Positions 8,501-18,900 of a DNA stretch of 32,262 nt are shown one piece after another (the stretch's first letter is position 1; every line of letters starts with the position of its first letter). Position numbers and translations under genes: made by a program. The stretch is from Actinobacteria bacterium UBA4719 (lineage in GTDB: Bacteria; Actinomycetota; Actinomycetes; Actinomycetales; Dermatophilaceae): the NCBI GenBank assembly GCA_002404345.1, contig DHJN01000211.1, positions 21,344 through 53,605 of the forward strand, written 5' to 3'. The notes beneath the pieces are model-generated. The model saw only the letters and a list, made by a program, of their open reading frames with translations, ran no database searches and was not told the DNA's origin.

Positions 8501-8757
8501 GGAAGGAACTACATCGGGTGACCGATCTCCTGACGCGTACGGCGTCCTCCTCCGCGGTGCTAATGGAAGAACTAGCCGTCGTGGCCGCGCAGGCCGCCGC
8601 TCGGCGATTGGCCGCTAGCCTCCTAGTCGACGACGAAAGCGCAGCGATTGACTACGAGTTGGGGTCGGCCCTTGTACGGGGAATCGAGGGTCCGAGCGTG
8701 CGACTTGTAGCCATCACTTGCCTCGTGCGAAGTTCGAAGCCGTGGGGCGCCGCATGA
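5521..8757 (+). CDS. dpdE: DpdE-like SNF2-family ATPase/helicase
   Basis: A 1078-residue superfamily 2 ATPase of the SNF2/RapA type. After an N-terminal region of about 170 residues come Walker A ADEVGLGKTIEAG (GLGKT 189-193), Walker B VVVDEAHRL (DEAH 265-268), motif III LLLSATP (SAT 298-300) and motif VI ELEQRIGRVDRYGG (Gln657 to Arg664). ADEVGLGKT is characteristic of SNF2 translocases. The remaining ~400 residues carry no motif I recognise. It is the first gene of the eight-gene plus-strand operon, overlapping dpdF by four bases. In the known dpd clusters DpdE is the SNF2-like component needed for restriction of unmodified DNA. Family assignment is firm; the Dpd label rests on context with DpdA and the preQ0 genes. 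Confidence 0.85.
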   Translation: MAAARRAEIGMLVIHSAAEGVARVGAVDSNRVRLDLFDSAAVPIASQIWVDCAGTKRCQLDSQTRVYWQDRVMNHWRAGRIVGGGPDEYFVRPPNAQFDIRVPEVDLRVRWDRPVTDPLEVLLAGAQETPYYRDSRLPVLRDLTAQRSACASVTAFPSSRIQIHAHQINVALKVLSDPVQRYLLADEVGLGKTIEAGFVIRQRFIDDRNAKVCVLAPEALRRQWREELLERFFIDDFPTGRLVVASHDEPDKWARYHDYDLVVVDEAHRLSGSGDHTASPYVELKDLCHSVPRLLLLSATPVLQRESTHLGLLHLLDPNVFSWDRAESFQQRLTVRRDLARAVFALDPLYPYLLPSAIDQVRRLLPADRRFEDLAREVISQLDGDGDLLQGATENDLAAFVAGLRGHVAETYRLHRRVLRNRRETVLKARLDDEGAVAPFDVTGRRPARLVALESAAQVRGRAIVESWQVQVRDHLLNTSAEDTLAYARVLAVMVARLGGPLGDLRDVLIWRVSADTQAKLNAGLTVRELEAIDRAPRLPFEADLVAALRDALDDDGLLEMVERLKPALLARRAVVFAGRGQLATTLATALRETGCRTVGEHTHAVGAEVAEKATLDWREHGGILICDASAEDGRNFQLADLAIHLRLPTNPNELEQRIGRVDRYGGSKPAAQLIFGDRRRTGLSSAWREMLTDGFHIFEQSISALQDTVDQGQDGIWIKALEEGVAGLIDAVPAVAEGLREELKTLTQLDVLEASYDSASPERDLPLALARNEVRVDAGAPLMKLLAGDDGFRFYLRESEVGKVSVQHGSRAPLLGPRLLARLLAAPDVSRTGWTDRWQALKHGGRIFRVGNPLVDAVAEILAMDDRGMASAHWRVDPTWSLDPLAYFGFDFLVETDLAPALAAAQVRGLDSKSELRRRGDRAFGPFHRRIWIPSNETTAEEDVSVLRWLDAPYRANAHDVNLNSERIADLYRLFGGVDSFESSTREVEAIARKELHRVTDLLTRTASSSAVLMEELAVVAAQAAARRLAASLLVDDESAAIDYELGSALVRGIEGPSVRLVAITCLVRSSKPWGAA

Positions 8758-11336
8758 GCTCGATGGAGGTTCTGCACCTTCAGATTGCCATTGACGCGTG
8801 GCCGACTTCCTGCGTCGACGGCGAGGCCCCCACCGATGCCCGACGCCGAGCGTGTGACGCAATGGCGGCCCTTCTCCAGGGAGAGACGGGACCCGGCGAT
8901 GTCGCATCTCTCGTGCGTCAAGTCCTGCTCGAAGACGAGGCCCGATTCGGTGGTCGACCCAGCTTGAGACTTCCACGGGAACGACCGTGGCCGGTTGAGC
9001 GTGATTGGCGGCAGGTGGGCTGCCTCGTCCATACATCCGGCGATCGCCTCATTGTCGAGGCCGAACCCTGGATGCCGTCGACCGGCGAATCAGAGAATGA
9101 TCACCTGGCGCGGACACAATTCGAGGAGGTCTACCGGGGGCCTCAATCGCGGCACAAGCGATCTCTCGAAGCCGTAAAAGGCGATCCCTTTTGGCGCCGT
9201 GCCGTAGGGCATGACTACTACCTAAGCATCGCCCAACGTCAGGCTGCTCGCGCTGTCGCCCTGAGCGCGCGAGGCTCGACCGTGTTGGTGGTGCTACCGA
9301 CTGGGCGCGGCAAGACGGAGGTCATCTGGGCACCTGCGTTACTTGCTGGCAGTGGCGTGACGATCGTGGTGGTCCCTACCATCGTGTTGGCTCTCGACAT
9401 GGAGCGGCGGACGCGTGAAGCAGCCGTGGCCAGTGGTCAGATTCTCAGCCCTGTTGACCGCTATGCGTACGTCCGCAGTCTGAGCGATGAAGTCAAGCAG
9501 GATCTTCGGCAAGCCGTGCGCTCCGGACAGCAGCGTATTTTGTACACGTCTCCAGAGGCACTTGTGTCCGGGCTCAGTGAGGCCGTCTTGGAATGTGCAC
9601 GGAGTGGACTGTTGCGCCAGTTCGTCGTTGACGAAGCGCATTTGATCGATCAGTGGGGCCAGGACTTCCGACCTGAGTTCCTGACCATGACGGGCCTGCG
9701 AGATCTTGCTATTGAGGTCTCTCCCTCAGATCGGCAGCCGGTCACCATTCTTATGAGCGCGACGGTGACAGGACACCACGTGGAACTCCTTAAGCAAATG
9801 TTTCCATCCCCGTCAGGGTTCTCTGTTATCTGGGGTTCATCTCTCAGATCGGAACCGGCGTACTTTGTATCCAAATTTCCGACGGAGTCTGAGCGACGCG
9901 AGGCACTGTTGGAAGCTGCGCGACGGTTACCGAAGCCGTTGGTTATCTATACGTCCCGTGTGGAAGACGCATACAGCCTGACAGCCCACCTGCACGCTGA
10001 AGGGTTGAAGCGGGTCGCGTGCATCACTGGTGACTCGAAGGAGATGGATCGACGCACCGTGGTGCAGCGCTGGCGAGGACAGGCCACGGAAGGTGTGAGG
10101 CTACCTACAGAGATCGACATTGTGGTGGGGACCTCCGCATTCGGCTTGGGCGTGGATGTGCCAAACGTGCGCTCTGTCTTGCACGCCTGCATCCCCGAGA
10201 CCATCGACCGTTACTACCAGGAGGTCGGCCGTTCTGGTCGAGACGGGTTGCCAACAGTCTCAGTGCTGTTCGCGACGCAGGGTGACAAGCGAATTGCGAA
10301 GCGCCTCAACAGCGTCGTGCACATCGGAGTGGAAAAGGGTTGGAGCCGTTGGGCGTCTTTATTGGCTCGCACGGACCGTCAAGTTGATGGCCTGTATCGC
10401 ATCGACATCACGTCATTACCTGACTACCTCACCGAAGGATTCGGGCGAAGTGCCCAATGGAATGTCCGAACCTTGACGCTGATGGCCCAGGCTGGACTCA
10501 TTGGTCTTCGTGCCGCCCGAGAACCAAGTCGCAACTCGTCTGACAGCGCCGCTGAGTGGGAGGAAAGGCGCACTGCCTTCTACGACAAGGCACGAGACCT
10601 TGTCGACATTGAGATCCGCGACGCGGCTAACCTCGACCAGACAGGTTGGGCTCACGCTGTCGTAAAGGTGCGCGACGTCGTTGCTCAGTCGCAATCGAGT
10701 GCCCTTCAAGCCATGTACGACGTGGTCGACGGACGACGCTGCGTCGGTTCCATCTTGGCCCAGCATTACCGAGCGCGGATAGATGCCGCCACTCTCAGAA
10801 CGCAGCCTCAGTGTCGAGGTTGTCCGTTCTGTCGCGCAGGGAGTTCCCGCATTGAGGGCCGGGTGGAACTCGAGCCACATCCGCCCGTGCCTGACGACAC
10901 CGTTTCGGGCGCGGGGCAACATGACCCGTTGCTTGTTCTGCGACCGAATCAGTCTCTTCTCTTCCTGTGGTGGGACTCCGTATCCGAGTTCCAAGACCTC
11001 GTGCCAGAGGTCATCGCTAGGCTCGCATCCAGGGGACTTCCGGTGATATTCGGAGCGCCGGACGGCCTGCTGACTGTGGCGCAAGATCGCGCGCGTCAAG
11101 CCCCTGTTATCAATGACGACGGAGAGATGCTCGATTCCTACGCGGGCTTGATGATCGCCGTCCTAGCGCCTTCAGAGTCGGCTCTGCCCGAGCGTGTGGC
11201 CGCTCGGCTTCGGGCCAGGATGCCCACGTACGTCCTGGGCCCCAGTGGACTGGTGGCACCTGACAAGCCTGAGTGGCGGTGGCGGGACCTAGTCGACGCG
11301 TCCATGAGCATCCGTAGCGCATTGGAGATCTTGTAA
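8754..11336 (+). CDS. dpdF: DpdF-like RecQ-family helicase
   Basis: An 860-residue RecQ-like DNA helicase. I chose ATG 8754 because it overlaps the dpdE stop as ATGA, matching the other junctions; an in-frame ATG at 8718 would lengthen the overlap. Motifs: Walker A LPTGRGKTEV (182-188), Walker B DEAHLIDQWGQDFRPEF (from Asp293, nearly the RecQ consensus), motif VI YYQEVGRSGRDG (487-498). Four cysteines, Cys663 and the CxxCxxC of Cys687, Cys690 and Cys693, probably bind zinc or an iron-sulfur cluster after the helicase core. In dpd systems the RecQ-like protein is DpdF, part of the restriction arm. It likely unwinds or translocates along target DNA with the other NTPases of the operon. Confidence 0.85.
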   Translation: MSSMEVLHLQIAIDAWPTSCVDGEAPTDARRRACDAMAALLQGETGPGDVASLVRQVLLEDEARFGGRPSLRLPRERPWPVERDWRQVGCLVHTSGDRLIVEAEPWMPSTGESENDHLARTQFEEVYRGPQSRHKRSLEAVKGDPFWRRAVGHDYYLSIAQRQAARAVALSARGSTVLVVLPTGRGKTEVIWAPALLAGSGVTIVVVPTIVLALDMERRTREAAVASGQILSPVDRYAYVRSLSDEVKQDLRQAVRSGQQRILYTSPEALVSGLSEAVLECARSGLLRQFVVDEAHLIDQWGQDFRPEFLTMTGLRDLAIEVSPSDRQPVTILMSATVTGHHVELLKQMFPSPSGFSVIWGSSLRSEPAYFVSKFPTESERREALLEAARRLPKPLVIYTSRVEDAYSLTAHLHAEGLKRVACITGDSKEMDRRTVVQRWRGQATEGVRLPTEIDIVVGTSAFGLGVDVPNVRSVLHACIPETIDRYYQEVGRSGRDGLPTVSVLFATQGDKRIAKRLNSVVHIGVEKGWSRWASLLARTDRQVDGLYRIDITSLPDYLTEGFGRSAQWNVRTLTLMAQAGLIGLRAAREPSRNSSDSAAEWEERRTAFYDKARDLVDIEIRDAANLDQTGWAHAVVKVRDVVAQSQSSALQAMYDVVDGRRCVGSILAQHYRARIDAATLRTQPQCRGCPFCRAGSSRIEGRVELEPHPPVPDDTVSGAGQHDPLLVLRPNQSLLFLWWDSVSEFQDLVPEVIARLASRGLPVIFGAPDGLLTVAQDRARQAPVINDDGEMLDSYAGLMIAVLAPSESALPERVAARLRARMPTYVLGPSGLVAPDKPEWRWRDLVDASMSIRSALEIL

Positions 11337-12256
11337 TGGCCCTGCTGAATCCAAGTCCCGTTCTGCCCTTGCCTGTGACCATGTGGGTGACTGCCCGACT
11401 CTTCATGTCAAGAAAGCAGATGAGCGAGACGCAGATCCTCCAACGATCAAGCCCGCTGGCGTTGCGCAAGCCCAGCGAAGGCTCTGCTTTGCCCGATACC
11501 TCCTCAGCCGCAACAAGTAATGCGGTCGTAGCGCTCAAAGCACTTCATGAACTAGACCTAGTCGAAACCGATGACAGGGGACAATTCAAATGGTCCCTGA
11601 AGCATCAACCGAAAGACTACGCAACTTTCTGCCGACAACTGCGAGGAGCCGTTCTGTCCTCCGAGAACTTTGATGGTGTTGCGGACCTCAAAGACGCCAG
11701 AGGCGCACGCGATCTGTTGCGAGGTCTGGCCTGGTTCCTGAGTAAGGATCCCGTTGCTGAATCTTGGTCATGGCACCAGGTGTACCAAGACTCGTCAGCG
11801 GGAACCGATGACGAAACCCGTATTTTTCAGAATGCCACGCGCTGGAACGGCTTTCGCTACTGGTCGGAGGCGCTTGGGTTGGCCGAGGTCGCGACCCTGT
11901 CCAGCGTGGCGTCAGGCGCCCTGACATGCGACGTCACCCGAGCCGTGCGCGACGTTGTCCTCACGAAGTTCAGAAAGGACGAAGAGGTGCCGACTGGGAC
12001 CCTTCTCACCGAACTGCGCGAGCAACTCCCGATACTGCCCGGGGGTGCCCTCTCGCGCGCCTTGGGACACGCGGTACCGGGTCGGATCCTGGACCGAGCC
12101 ACGTCATACGCCCTCGAAGCCGGTCAGGTGCGGGGTTGGCTCCGCTTGGTATCAAAGGCAGACTCGGCAGACGCGATCCAACTCGCAGACCTGGACAAGC
12201 CCGGCGTACACCGCACCATCTCTCACGTAGTCGTTCAGGAGCGCATGGATGTCTGA
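11336..12256 (+). CDS. dpdG: DpdG-like protein
   Basis: A 306-residue soluble protein starting at an ATG that shares one base with the dpdF TAA stop (TAATG). I see no catalytic motif. The N-terminal part (MWVTARLFMSRKQMSETQILQ, later ALKALHELDLVETDDRGQFKW) has the pattern of a winged helix with a beta-hairpin. The rest is predominantly helical, with WNGFRYWSEALGLAEV reminiscent of a second winged-helix fold. It overlaps the next gene by eight bases. Its position between the RecQ-like helicase and the large ATPase matches dpdG in described clusters, whose function is unknown. The label is inferred from order and size rather than from a motif. Confidence 0.62.
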   Translation: MALLNPSPVLPLPVTMWVTARLFMSRKQMSETQILQRSSPLALRKPSEGSALPDTSSAATSNAVVALKALHELDLVETDDRGQFKWSLKHQPKDYATFCRQLRGAVLSSENFDGVADLKDARGARDLLRGLAWFLSKDPVAESWSWHQVYQDSSAGTDDETRIFQNATRWNGFRYWSEALGLAEVATLSSVASGALTCDVTRAVRDVVLTKFRKDEEVPTGTLLTELREQLPILPGGALSRALGHAVPGRILDRATSYALEAGQVRGWLRLVSKADSADAIQLADLDKPGVHRTISHVVVQERMDV

Positions 12257-15200
12257 CTTCGCCGGCTTCGTGTGCTGGGACAACAACACGGTCGCAGCTA
12301 CCATCGCCACAGAGGCGGTCAGCCCCAGCATCAATGTGTTCCTGGCGACCCACGCACCGTTGGACATTCACCGGACGACCGTCACCGGTGGTCGCGCGAG
12401 TGCGACCAAGGTCGTGACCGAACGCGAAGTGCTCAAGGACTTCCTCCAGCGACCGACCAACAAGGGTGTCCTCGTCATGCCCGTCATCGGTGAGTCGGGG
12501 ACAGGAAAGTCTCACCTCGTGAGATGGGTCCATGCTCAGACTCCGTCAACGGCAGTTAGACAAGTCATCTATCTTCCGAAGGACAACACCAGCCTGGCCG
12601 GCGTGATCGATCTGCTGCTCGTTGGCAATCAGGGCTCGCCATTCGATGAGATCCGCCGGGACATCGCCCGACTTGGACGGGACATCTCACAGGATGCTCT
12701 CGAGCGAGCGCTTTGTGACCAACTGGCAGAAGCGCTGTTGAGCGCAGCGCCGGAATCGCCCCAAGAACGTGCCCTCGTGGGCGACCAGGGTCTCTATACC
12801 TTGCTCCATGACCCCTACTTTCGGGAAAAACTCCTGCGCAAGGGATCCGTGATCCCGAGGCGGGCAGCCCACGCGATCAACGGAAGGAACGAGGCGGAGG
12901 GTGATGTTCCTCTGCAAGTCACGCCGGATGATCTGCCGCTGGACTTGATGGACATCTCGGAAGCAGCGCTGCGCACCCAGCGACTTTACGGTCGTTTGGC
13001 AGCGGATGCTTCTCTTCAGGTCGTTGCGGCCGATCTGCTTCAGCGATATCTCGACGTCGCCGTCATGCAAGCCACGAACCTGGGTGTCGGCAGGGTCCAG
13101 CAAGCTTTTCTGCAGATCCGCAAGGCACTTGCGGGTAAGAAGGAAATCGTGCTCCTGGTGGAGGATTTCGCGTTGGTGCAAGGCGTGCAGCGTGACCTCC
13201 TCGACGCCATCCTTGAGACGAGTGAGCGAGAAGGAAGGACGGTACTTGCCCCAGTCAGGACCCTCATGGCGGTGACAACCGGTTACTTCGGCAGCCTCCC
13301 ACCAACTGTAAAGACACGTGTCGACTCGGGAAGTCCATACCGTTACGAACTTCGAGTCACACTCGGAGACCCCGCGACCGCGGACTCCAGGACCGAGAAC
13401 CGCGTCGTCGACATGATCGGTCGGTACCTCAATGCTGCTCGGATAGGGCGTGACAGGCTCGAGGATCTCCGTGTGATGGACGCGGAGTCAACTCCTAACA
13501 AATGCTCAGGCTGCGCGGTGGCGGACGCCTGTCACGCCGGATTCGGTACCTCGAGCTCCGGACATGGTCTCTACCCCTACAACAAGCCGGCACTCCTTCG
13601 TGCCGTTCGGGCGACGGCGCTGCCAGAGCATCCGGATGACTTCAACCCTCGAGCCGCCTTAGCGCAGATCGTGCGCGGGGTCCTCCAGGATCACCGCGAG
13701 GACATTAACACTGGACGTTTCCCGGGCGATGACTTCGAGGCCAAATTTCCGCCTTCCAGTTCGACCTCAGTGCTTCCTACGTCGGTCCGCGACCGGTTGC
13801 TGAAAGTCGACCCGTTGGCTGGCGCGCGCCGAAGAGTCCTTCTGCAGTTCTGGGGGGATGCTCCGCGACAACTAATCAACTTGGAACCGGAGATTCACAC
13901 AGCTTTCCGAATCCCCGCGCTTGATCCGGCAGTGATCGCTGACTCGCAGACTGTGATCCCTCTCGCGGTGGTGGGCAAGACATCCACGGCGGTGACGAAC
14001 GGGCCGGCCGTGCTAGGTCTGGCTCCTGCGGTTCAGCGGCGAGTTCAGAAAATCGAAGACTGGCTTTCCCGCGGAGCCAACTTTCCAACTGAACTGGCCG
14101 GCGAGGTGCGCCGACTTGTGCGCGACGCGGTAGTCGACCGTGTGTCTTGGACAGACCCCATCATGAAGGAGCCGACCGGAGTTGTCATCGAGAAGGCTTG
14201 GCCGACAAACGCCAAGACGATCTCGATCGCTGATGCTGCCGAAGCAATTGCCCGCAACGTCATACCATCGATCAGGTTTGAGAAAACTCCCGAGAACGCA
14301 CAGTTCTTTGAAGATCTTGTGAAGATCAACGCGGGTGAAATTGCTGGAACTCTCGCCTCAAGGCTCCGTCTTGATCAACTCGCCGAGTCACATGCACCGG
14401 ACGTCCGCCGTGCAGTGCTCGAGTTGACGGGGCGCAGCGACGGGCAACTGGTGTCGGCTGTCCGGGCGTCACTTGCGGGGGCCGCTCTCTGCGGGATCGC
14501 GACCCCAGGTGATTCGACCGAAATGTTGTTGAGTGCTGCGCTCACGGACACGGCAGCATGGACTAGGTCGGATGCCTCTGTGCGCTCGCCAACCTGGCGC
14601 CGTTCGTTGGAGAAGCACTTGCAGGTTAGGGCCGCTCTTGTTGGCGCTTTGCGAGAAGCGTCGGGGGTGTCACAAGGCGTGACGGGAGAAGTACAGGTCA
14701 TCGATGCGGAACGACTTCTCCCACTAGTCAGGGAAGCGCAGAGCCGATGGCTGCCCGCTCCGGAGGACAATATTCCAGACTGGGCACGGCAGGCAGTTGG
14801 CTCTCTTACCTTGCTTCCGGCAGCGGTAGATGAACAACTCGCGGCTCTGGCTAAAGTTGTGCGCGAGATTCGTGAGCTTCTCCCCGTCGGAGTGACCCCT
14901 TCTCAGACGTTTCAAGCCGTCAGCAAGGCAATTGATGCAGGGGACAGACACGGGTTTGTTCGTCATTCAGATCTCCCAGCGCTACAACGTCGCAATGCTG
15001 AAGCAAGTCTATTGACGTCACGGGAAGTCGATCGGCTTGAGCGAGAACTTGTAGGTTTGAGCGCCGCCAGCACGTTCGAGGAGCGGCTCAGCGTCGCCGC
15101 CGTGGATCGAAGCAGCGATCTGGCGATGCTTCGCGATTACTTGCTTGAGAACGACGACTGGCTTTCCGCGGGCCTGCAAGTACCGATCCCGAGCGAATCG

Positions 15201-15290
15201 TCGGAGACGTCCTCACTCCTCAACCGTTTGGACCTGGCTCTTTCAAGCTGGCGTTCCTCCGCTCAGACCATCAAGGGAGACTCTTCGTGA
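12249..15290 (+). CDS. dpdH: DpdH-like P-loop ATPase
   Basis: A 1013-residue protein with an N-terminal ATPase domain: Walker A PVIGESGTGKSHLVRW (GESGTGKS 81-88) and a Walker B-like EIVLLVEDFALVQG with acidic Glu305-Asp306. A cysteine cluster, CSGCAVADACHAG (Cys419, Cys422, Cys428, His429), probably binds a metal or FeS centre. The C-terminal half is long, helical and unassigned. GESGTGKSHL resembles the P-loops of large ATPases in BREX-type and other defence systems, fitting a role as energy-dependent loader or sensor. It overlaps dpdG by eight bases and dpdI by four (GTGA). DpdH in known clusters is a predicted ATPase of the restriction module; the assignment is by motif plus context. Confidence 0.72.
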   Translation: MSDFAGFVCWDNNTVAATIATEAVSPSINVFLATHAPLDIHRTTVTGGRASATKVVTEREVLKDFLQRPTNKGVLVMPVIGESGTGKSHLVRWVHAQTPSTAVRQVIYLPKDNTSLAGVIDLLLVGNQGSPFDEIRRDIARLGRDISQDALERALCDQLAEALLSAAPESPQERALVGDQGLYTLLHDPYFREKLLRKGSVIPRRAAHAINGRNEAEGDVPLQVTPDDLPLDLMDISEAALRTQRLYGRLAADASLQVVAADLLQRYLDVAVMQATNLGVGRVQQAFLQIRKALAGKKEIVLLVEDFALVQGVQRDLLDAILETSEREGRTVLAPVRTLMAVTTGYFGSLPPTVKTRVDSGSPYRYELRVTLGDPATADSRTENRVVDMIGRYLNAARIGRDRLEDLRVMDAESTPNKCSGCAVADACHAGFGTSSSGHGLYPYNKPALLRAVRATALPEHPDDFNPRAALAQIVRGVLQDHREDINTGRFPGDDFEAKFPPSSSTSVLPTSVRDRLLKVDPLAGARRRVLLQFWGDAPRQLINLEPEIHTAFRIPALDPAVIADSQTVIPLAVVGKTSTAVTNGPAVLGLAPAVQRRVQKIEDWLSRGANFPTELAGEVRRLVRDAVVDRVSWTDPIMKEPTGVVIEKAWPTNAKTISIADAAEAIARNVIPSIRFEKTPENAQFFEDLVKINAGEIAGTLASRLRLDQLAESHAPDVRRAVLELTGRSDGQLVSAVRASLAGAALCGIATPGDSTEMLLSAALTDTAAWTRSDASVRSPTWRRSLEKHLQVRAALVGALREASGVSQGVTGEVQVIDAERLLPLVREAQSRWLPAPEDNIPDWARQAVGSLTLLPAAVDEQLAALAKVVREIRELLPVGVTPSQTFQAVSKAIDAGDRHGFVRHSDLPALQRRNAEASLLTSREVDRLERELVGLSAASTFEERLSVAAVDRSSDLAMLRDYLLENDDWLSAGLQVPIPSESSETSSLLNRLDLALSSWRSSAQTIKGDSS

Positions 15291-15955
15291 GCATCTTCGA
15301 CAAGGCTGAAAAGCTCACTGCGAGGGCGCGGACCCATACAGAAGGCGGTAAGGAAAGAGCAGATCGGCAGCAGATTGCGACGATGTTGGGGCAATTGGAG
15401 GAAGAGCTTCAGCGCCTCAAGGATCCGATAGCTTCCTATGTGGCGGCGCGCTCCGCAGGTGTTCAACTTCCCGCTGTCTCGGCTGAAGTAACGGCAGGCA
15501 TCGAGGTTCTGCAGGGTCGAGTCGAGCAGGGACTCCCGACCCCTCAGGCACTTCGAAGTGCGCGGGATCGCGTCCGACAATCGATAGACGCCGTGAGCCA
15601 AGCGGTTGTCGCTTCTTGGAGGCCCTGGTCAGAGAATCAGCTTGAGAGTATGCAATTGGCTAGCGTGTCACTGTTGCCGATCCAAGATCGCAAACGCGCT
15701 GAAATCATCGTGTCGCGCCTCCGCGGGGCGGCTGTTACGTCGCTGCCGAGCGCGCCGGTAATCGCCCAGTTCCTGCGTGACGTAGGCGACCTCCAGCGCT
15801 CGCTGGAACACATCGACCGTCGTGGGCCCCTCGCACGACTGCTGGATCGGATCCGTGCTGGCCAGGTCACCTTGGCGGACCTCAGCAGAGATGAGGTCGA
15901 TCTGCTGCTCTCGCAGGACGACGTGGCGTCCCAGATTGTCCTGAGGTTGGTGTGA
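15287..15955 (+). CDS. dpdI: DpdI-like small helical protein
   Basis: A 222-residue, highly charged, mostly helical protein starting with GTG that overlaps the dpdH stop (GTGA). ADRQQIATMLGQLEEELQRL and a segment around LESMQLASVSLL suggest coiled coils; no catalytic motif or membrane segment is seen. It is wedged between the large ATPase and the giant helicase and overlaps both by four bases, so a structural or adaptor role with one of them is plausible. DpdI in known clusters has no known function. The label is by order and size. Confidence 0.58.
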   Translation: MSIFDKAEKLTARARTHTEGGKERADRQQIATMLGQLEEELQRLKDPIASYVAARSAGVQLPAVSAEVTAGIEVLQGRVEQGLPTPQALRSARDRVRQSIDAVSQAVVASWRPWSENQLESMQLASVSLLPIQDRKRAEIIVSRLRGAAVTSLPSAPVIAQFLRDVGDLQRSLEHIDRRGPLARLLDRIRAGQVTLADLSRDEVDLLLSQDDVASQIVLRLV

Positions 15956-18900
15956 GCTCCGACAGGTGGAGGCGCATCCCGACCATCCTTGACGCGCTTG
16001 AAGATTTGGAGCTTCCACTCCTCGCATGGGGAGTGACCCAGTCGGCCTTGAGTTTCGACGAGGTCATGCAGGTCGTGACGACCGCCGTCGACGAAGACTT
16101 CGCTAGCGGGCTTTCGGACGGGCCCAATGAGAAGAGCTACATATCGGAGTTGAAGCGGCGGGCACTTCTTCACCAGGTTCCAGGATCGAGTCCGCTCCAG
16201 TTCCGCACTCGTTTAGGCGAGGGCCTCAGACTCTTGGCATCCCTTCGTCAGACGTTCCCGCCTGGCAAGTCTGCCACGCCGGCCTGGTGGCGCGGGGGAG
16301 CCCCGCTGATTGCGGACTACCGACTCCAGGTGTCGCCTCGTTGGTATCCCCGCCGCCACCTCGAGCCCGTCGAAGTGGTTAGCAAGCTATGTGATCGTGA
16401 GCCATGGACCGATCTTCACCAGTCCATCGCCTTGGCCATGCTGGACGGTCGCAATCTCGCTCGCTTTCAAGTCGACTCTGCAGTCGCCATCCTTGAGGGT
16501 CTGTCGGACAGACGTGGTCGTGCCGTCGTCGTTGGAGCTGGCACAGGCAGCGGCAAGACGTTGGCCTTCTACTTACCGGCCTTCCTTTCCATAGGACCGA
16601 GGTTGATGAAGCCTCCGTCTTCTACCCATACGGTGGCGCTGTACCCGCGCAAGGAACTGTTGCGGGATCAAGCCAGGGAGGCCATGGGAGCCAGTCGTCT
16701 TCTTGAATCCGCAATGCAGACGCACGGCGCACGGCCGTTGCGGATAGGGCTTCTCTATGCGGACACCCCTCACAATGCTCGCGACCGGCGACTGGGGGGA
16801 ATTGGCTCGCCTTGGCGTCGCACGGGAGCCGGCGTGAGATGCCCCTACTTCGCTTGTACCGAGGATGCTTGCACGGGTGATCTCATCTGGCACGAGGATG
16901 ATCGCGTCGCAGGGGTCGAGCGGCTGGTATGTACATTGTGCAAGGCGTCGCTTCCTGTTGATGCGGTAGCGCTGACCCGTGACTCGATGGTGAAGAGACC
17001 TCCGGATGTGCTCTTCACGACCACAGAGATGCTCAGTAGGTACTCCTCGGATGACCGGCTCGGCTCGTTGCTTGGATGGACTGGCGCGACTTCCCCGGAG
17101 CTCGTGCTTCTAGATGAAGTACATACCTACTCGGGCGTTCACGGTGCACAAGTCGGGCTCACCCTCAGACGGTGGCGCAATTGCCTTCGGGTACGCGGAG
17201 CCAAGGCGCCCGTGTTCGTGGGACTCTCTGCGACCTTGCGCGATGGTGTGCCATTTTTCGCCAGCTTGACTGGGCTGGATGAATCGGCAGTCGAGTACAT
17301 CACGCCGGCTTCAGAGGAGTTGGTGCCTAGCGGTCGACAGTATTCGGTGGTCCTGCGCGGCGATCCCGTGTCAGGGACCAGCCTCTTGTCCGCCAGCCTT
17401 CAAACGTCGATGCTCATGGGGCGACTCTTGGAACCAGCAGGCAAGGAAGGTCTCTTCGGGTCGTCAGGGTTCATTTTCACGGATGACCTGGATGTGACCA
17501 ACCGCTTCTACGACGACCTCCGGGATGCCGAGGGGGGGCAAACAAGATCGCGTCCGGGAGTGGCGAAGAAAGCGGTACTTGCGCAACTTCGCAGTCCAAA
17601 CTTCGTCGCAGGAGGCGGTGCGGCGGCCAGAACCAAGGACCGATATCAGGATGGGCAGTCTTGGGACATCGTGGAGGAGATCGGGCATCAACTCTCCGGC
17701 ACGCTCAACGAAGGAGCCCTTCGGATCGGTCGCACTTCGTCTCAGGATGCTGGCGTTGACAGTGGCGCAAACCTGATTGTGGCGACGGCCTCCCTTGAAG
17801 TCGGGTTTAACGATCCGCGTGTTGGACTCGTGATTCAACACAAGGCACCCAGGGACTCGGCGGCCTTCTTGCAGCGCAAAGGGCGCGCGGGTCGATCGCC
17901 ACATATGCGACCGTGGACAGTTGTCGTCCTCTCCGACTACGGCCGAGATCGAGCCGTTTACCAAGGCTACGAACAACTCCTTGATCCGGAGATCTCTCCT
18001 CGACGACTTCCTGTGCGGAATCGTTACGTCCTGAAGATTCAGGCCGCTCAAGCGTTACTGGACTGGCTCTCCAAGCGAGTCGCACACGGAGGAGGTCGGG
18101 TAGATGTCAGAACAATCTTGCGCACGCCAAAGACCCCTGGAACAAAGCATCCGAAGGCCGCTCATGTGCTTACCGCTCTAAACGGACTCCTGACCGAGAC
18201 ATCGCTCCAGGACGAATTGGGCCGGTACCTTGAGTTCGCCCTCGGTATCAACTCGAGTGACGTGCAAGCAGTGATGTGGGAGGAGCCACGGTCTCTTCTG
18301 TTGTCGGTGGTGCCGACGGCGATGCGCCGTCTCAGCGCTGAATGGACTTCTATTGACACGGATCCCGGCTTCCGGCCTGGTGAGATCCTTCCGGAGCATC
18401 TTACGAGGACACTTTTCGAGCCGCTCAACGTCCCTGACGTTGTCCTTGAACTGCCCTTCGATTCGGAGCGCGGCGATGAGCCGAGGATGCCGCTGATGCC
18501 GGCCCTTCGTGAGGCGGTTCCGGGTCGGGTCAGTAGGCGCTTTGGTGTCGAACGTGACGAGAACCGGACATGGTTGCCCTTGCCTGCAGGAGACACTCAT
18601 GAACTCGCCACGTTCGTTGCACGGGGGCATCGACTGGGTATTTGGTCGGCCGGTGGCCAGGACTTTGAGGTGGTTCGCCCACTCTCCCTGCGACTGGAAC
18701 AGCCAGAAAAGGAAATCGCGGATTCCAGCAACGCCAGACCAGTTTGGGCGAGCCAATTCATTCTCGCGGAATCCTTAGCGGCGCCAGCGCCTCTTCCGCA
18801 CCTATCGCCTTGGTCGGAACTTGTGGAGGGTGTTCGTTTTGCCCTTCACGTGACAGGCGATCCTTTCGAAGTTAGGCGATTTACCACGGGCGCAGTCGGG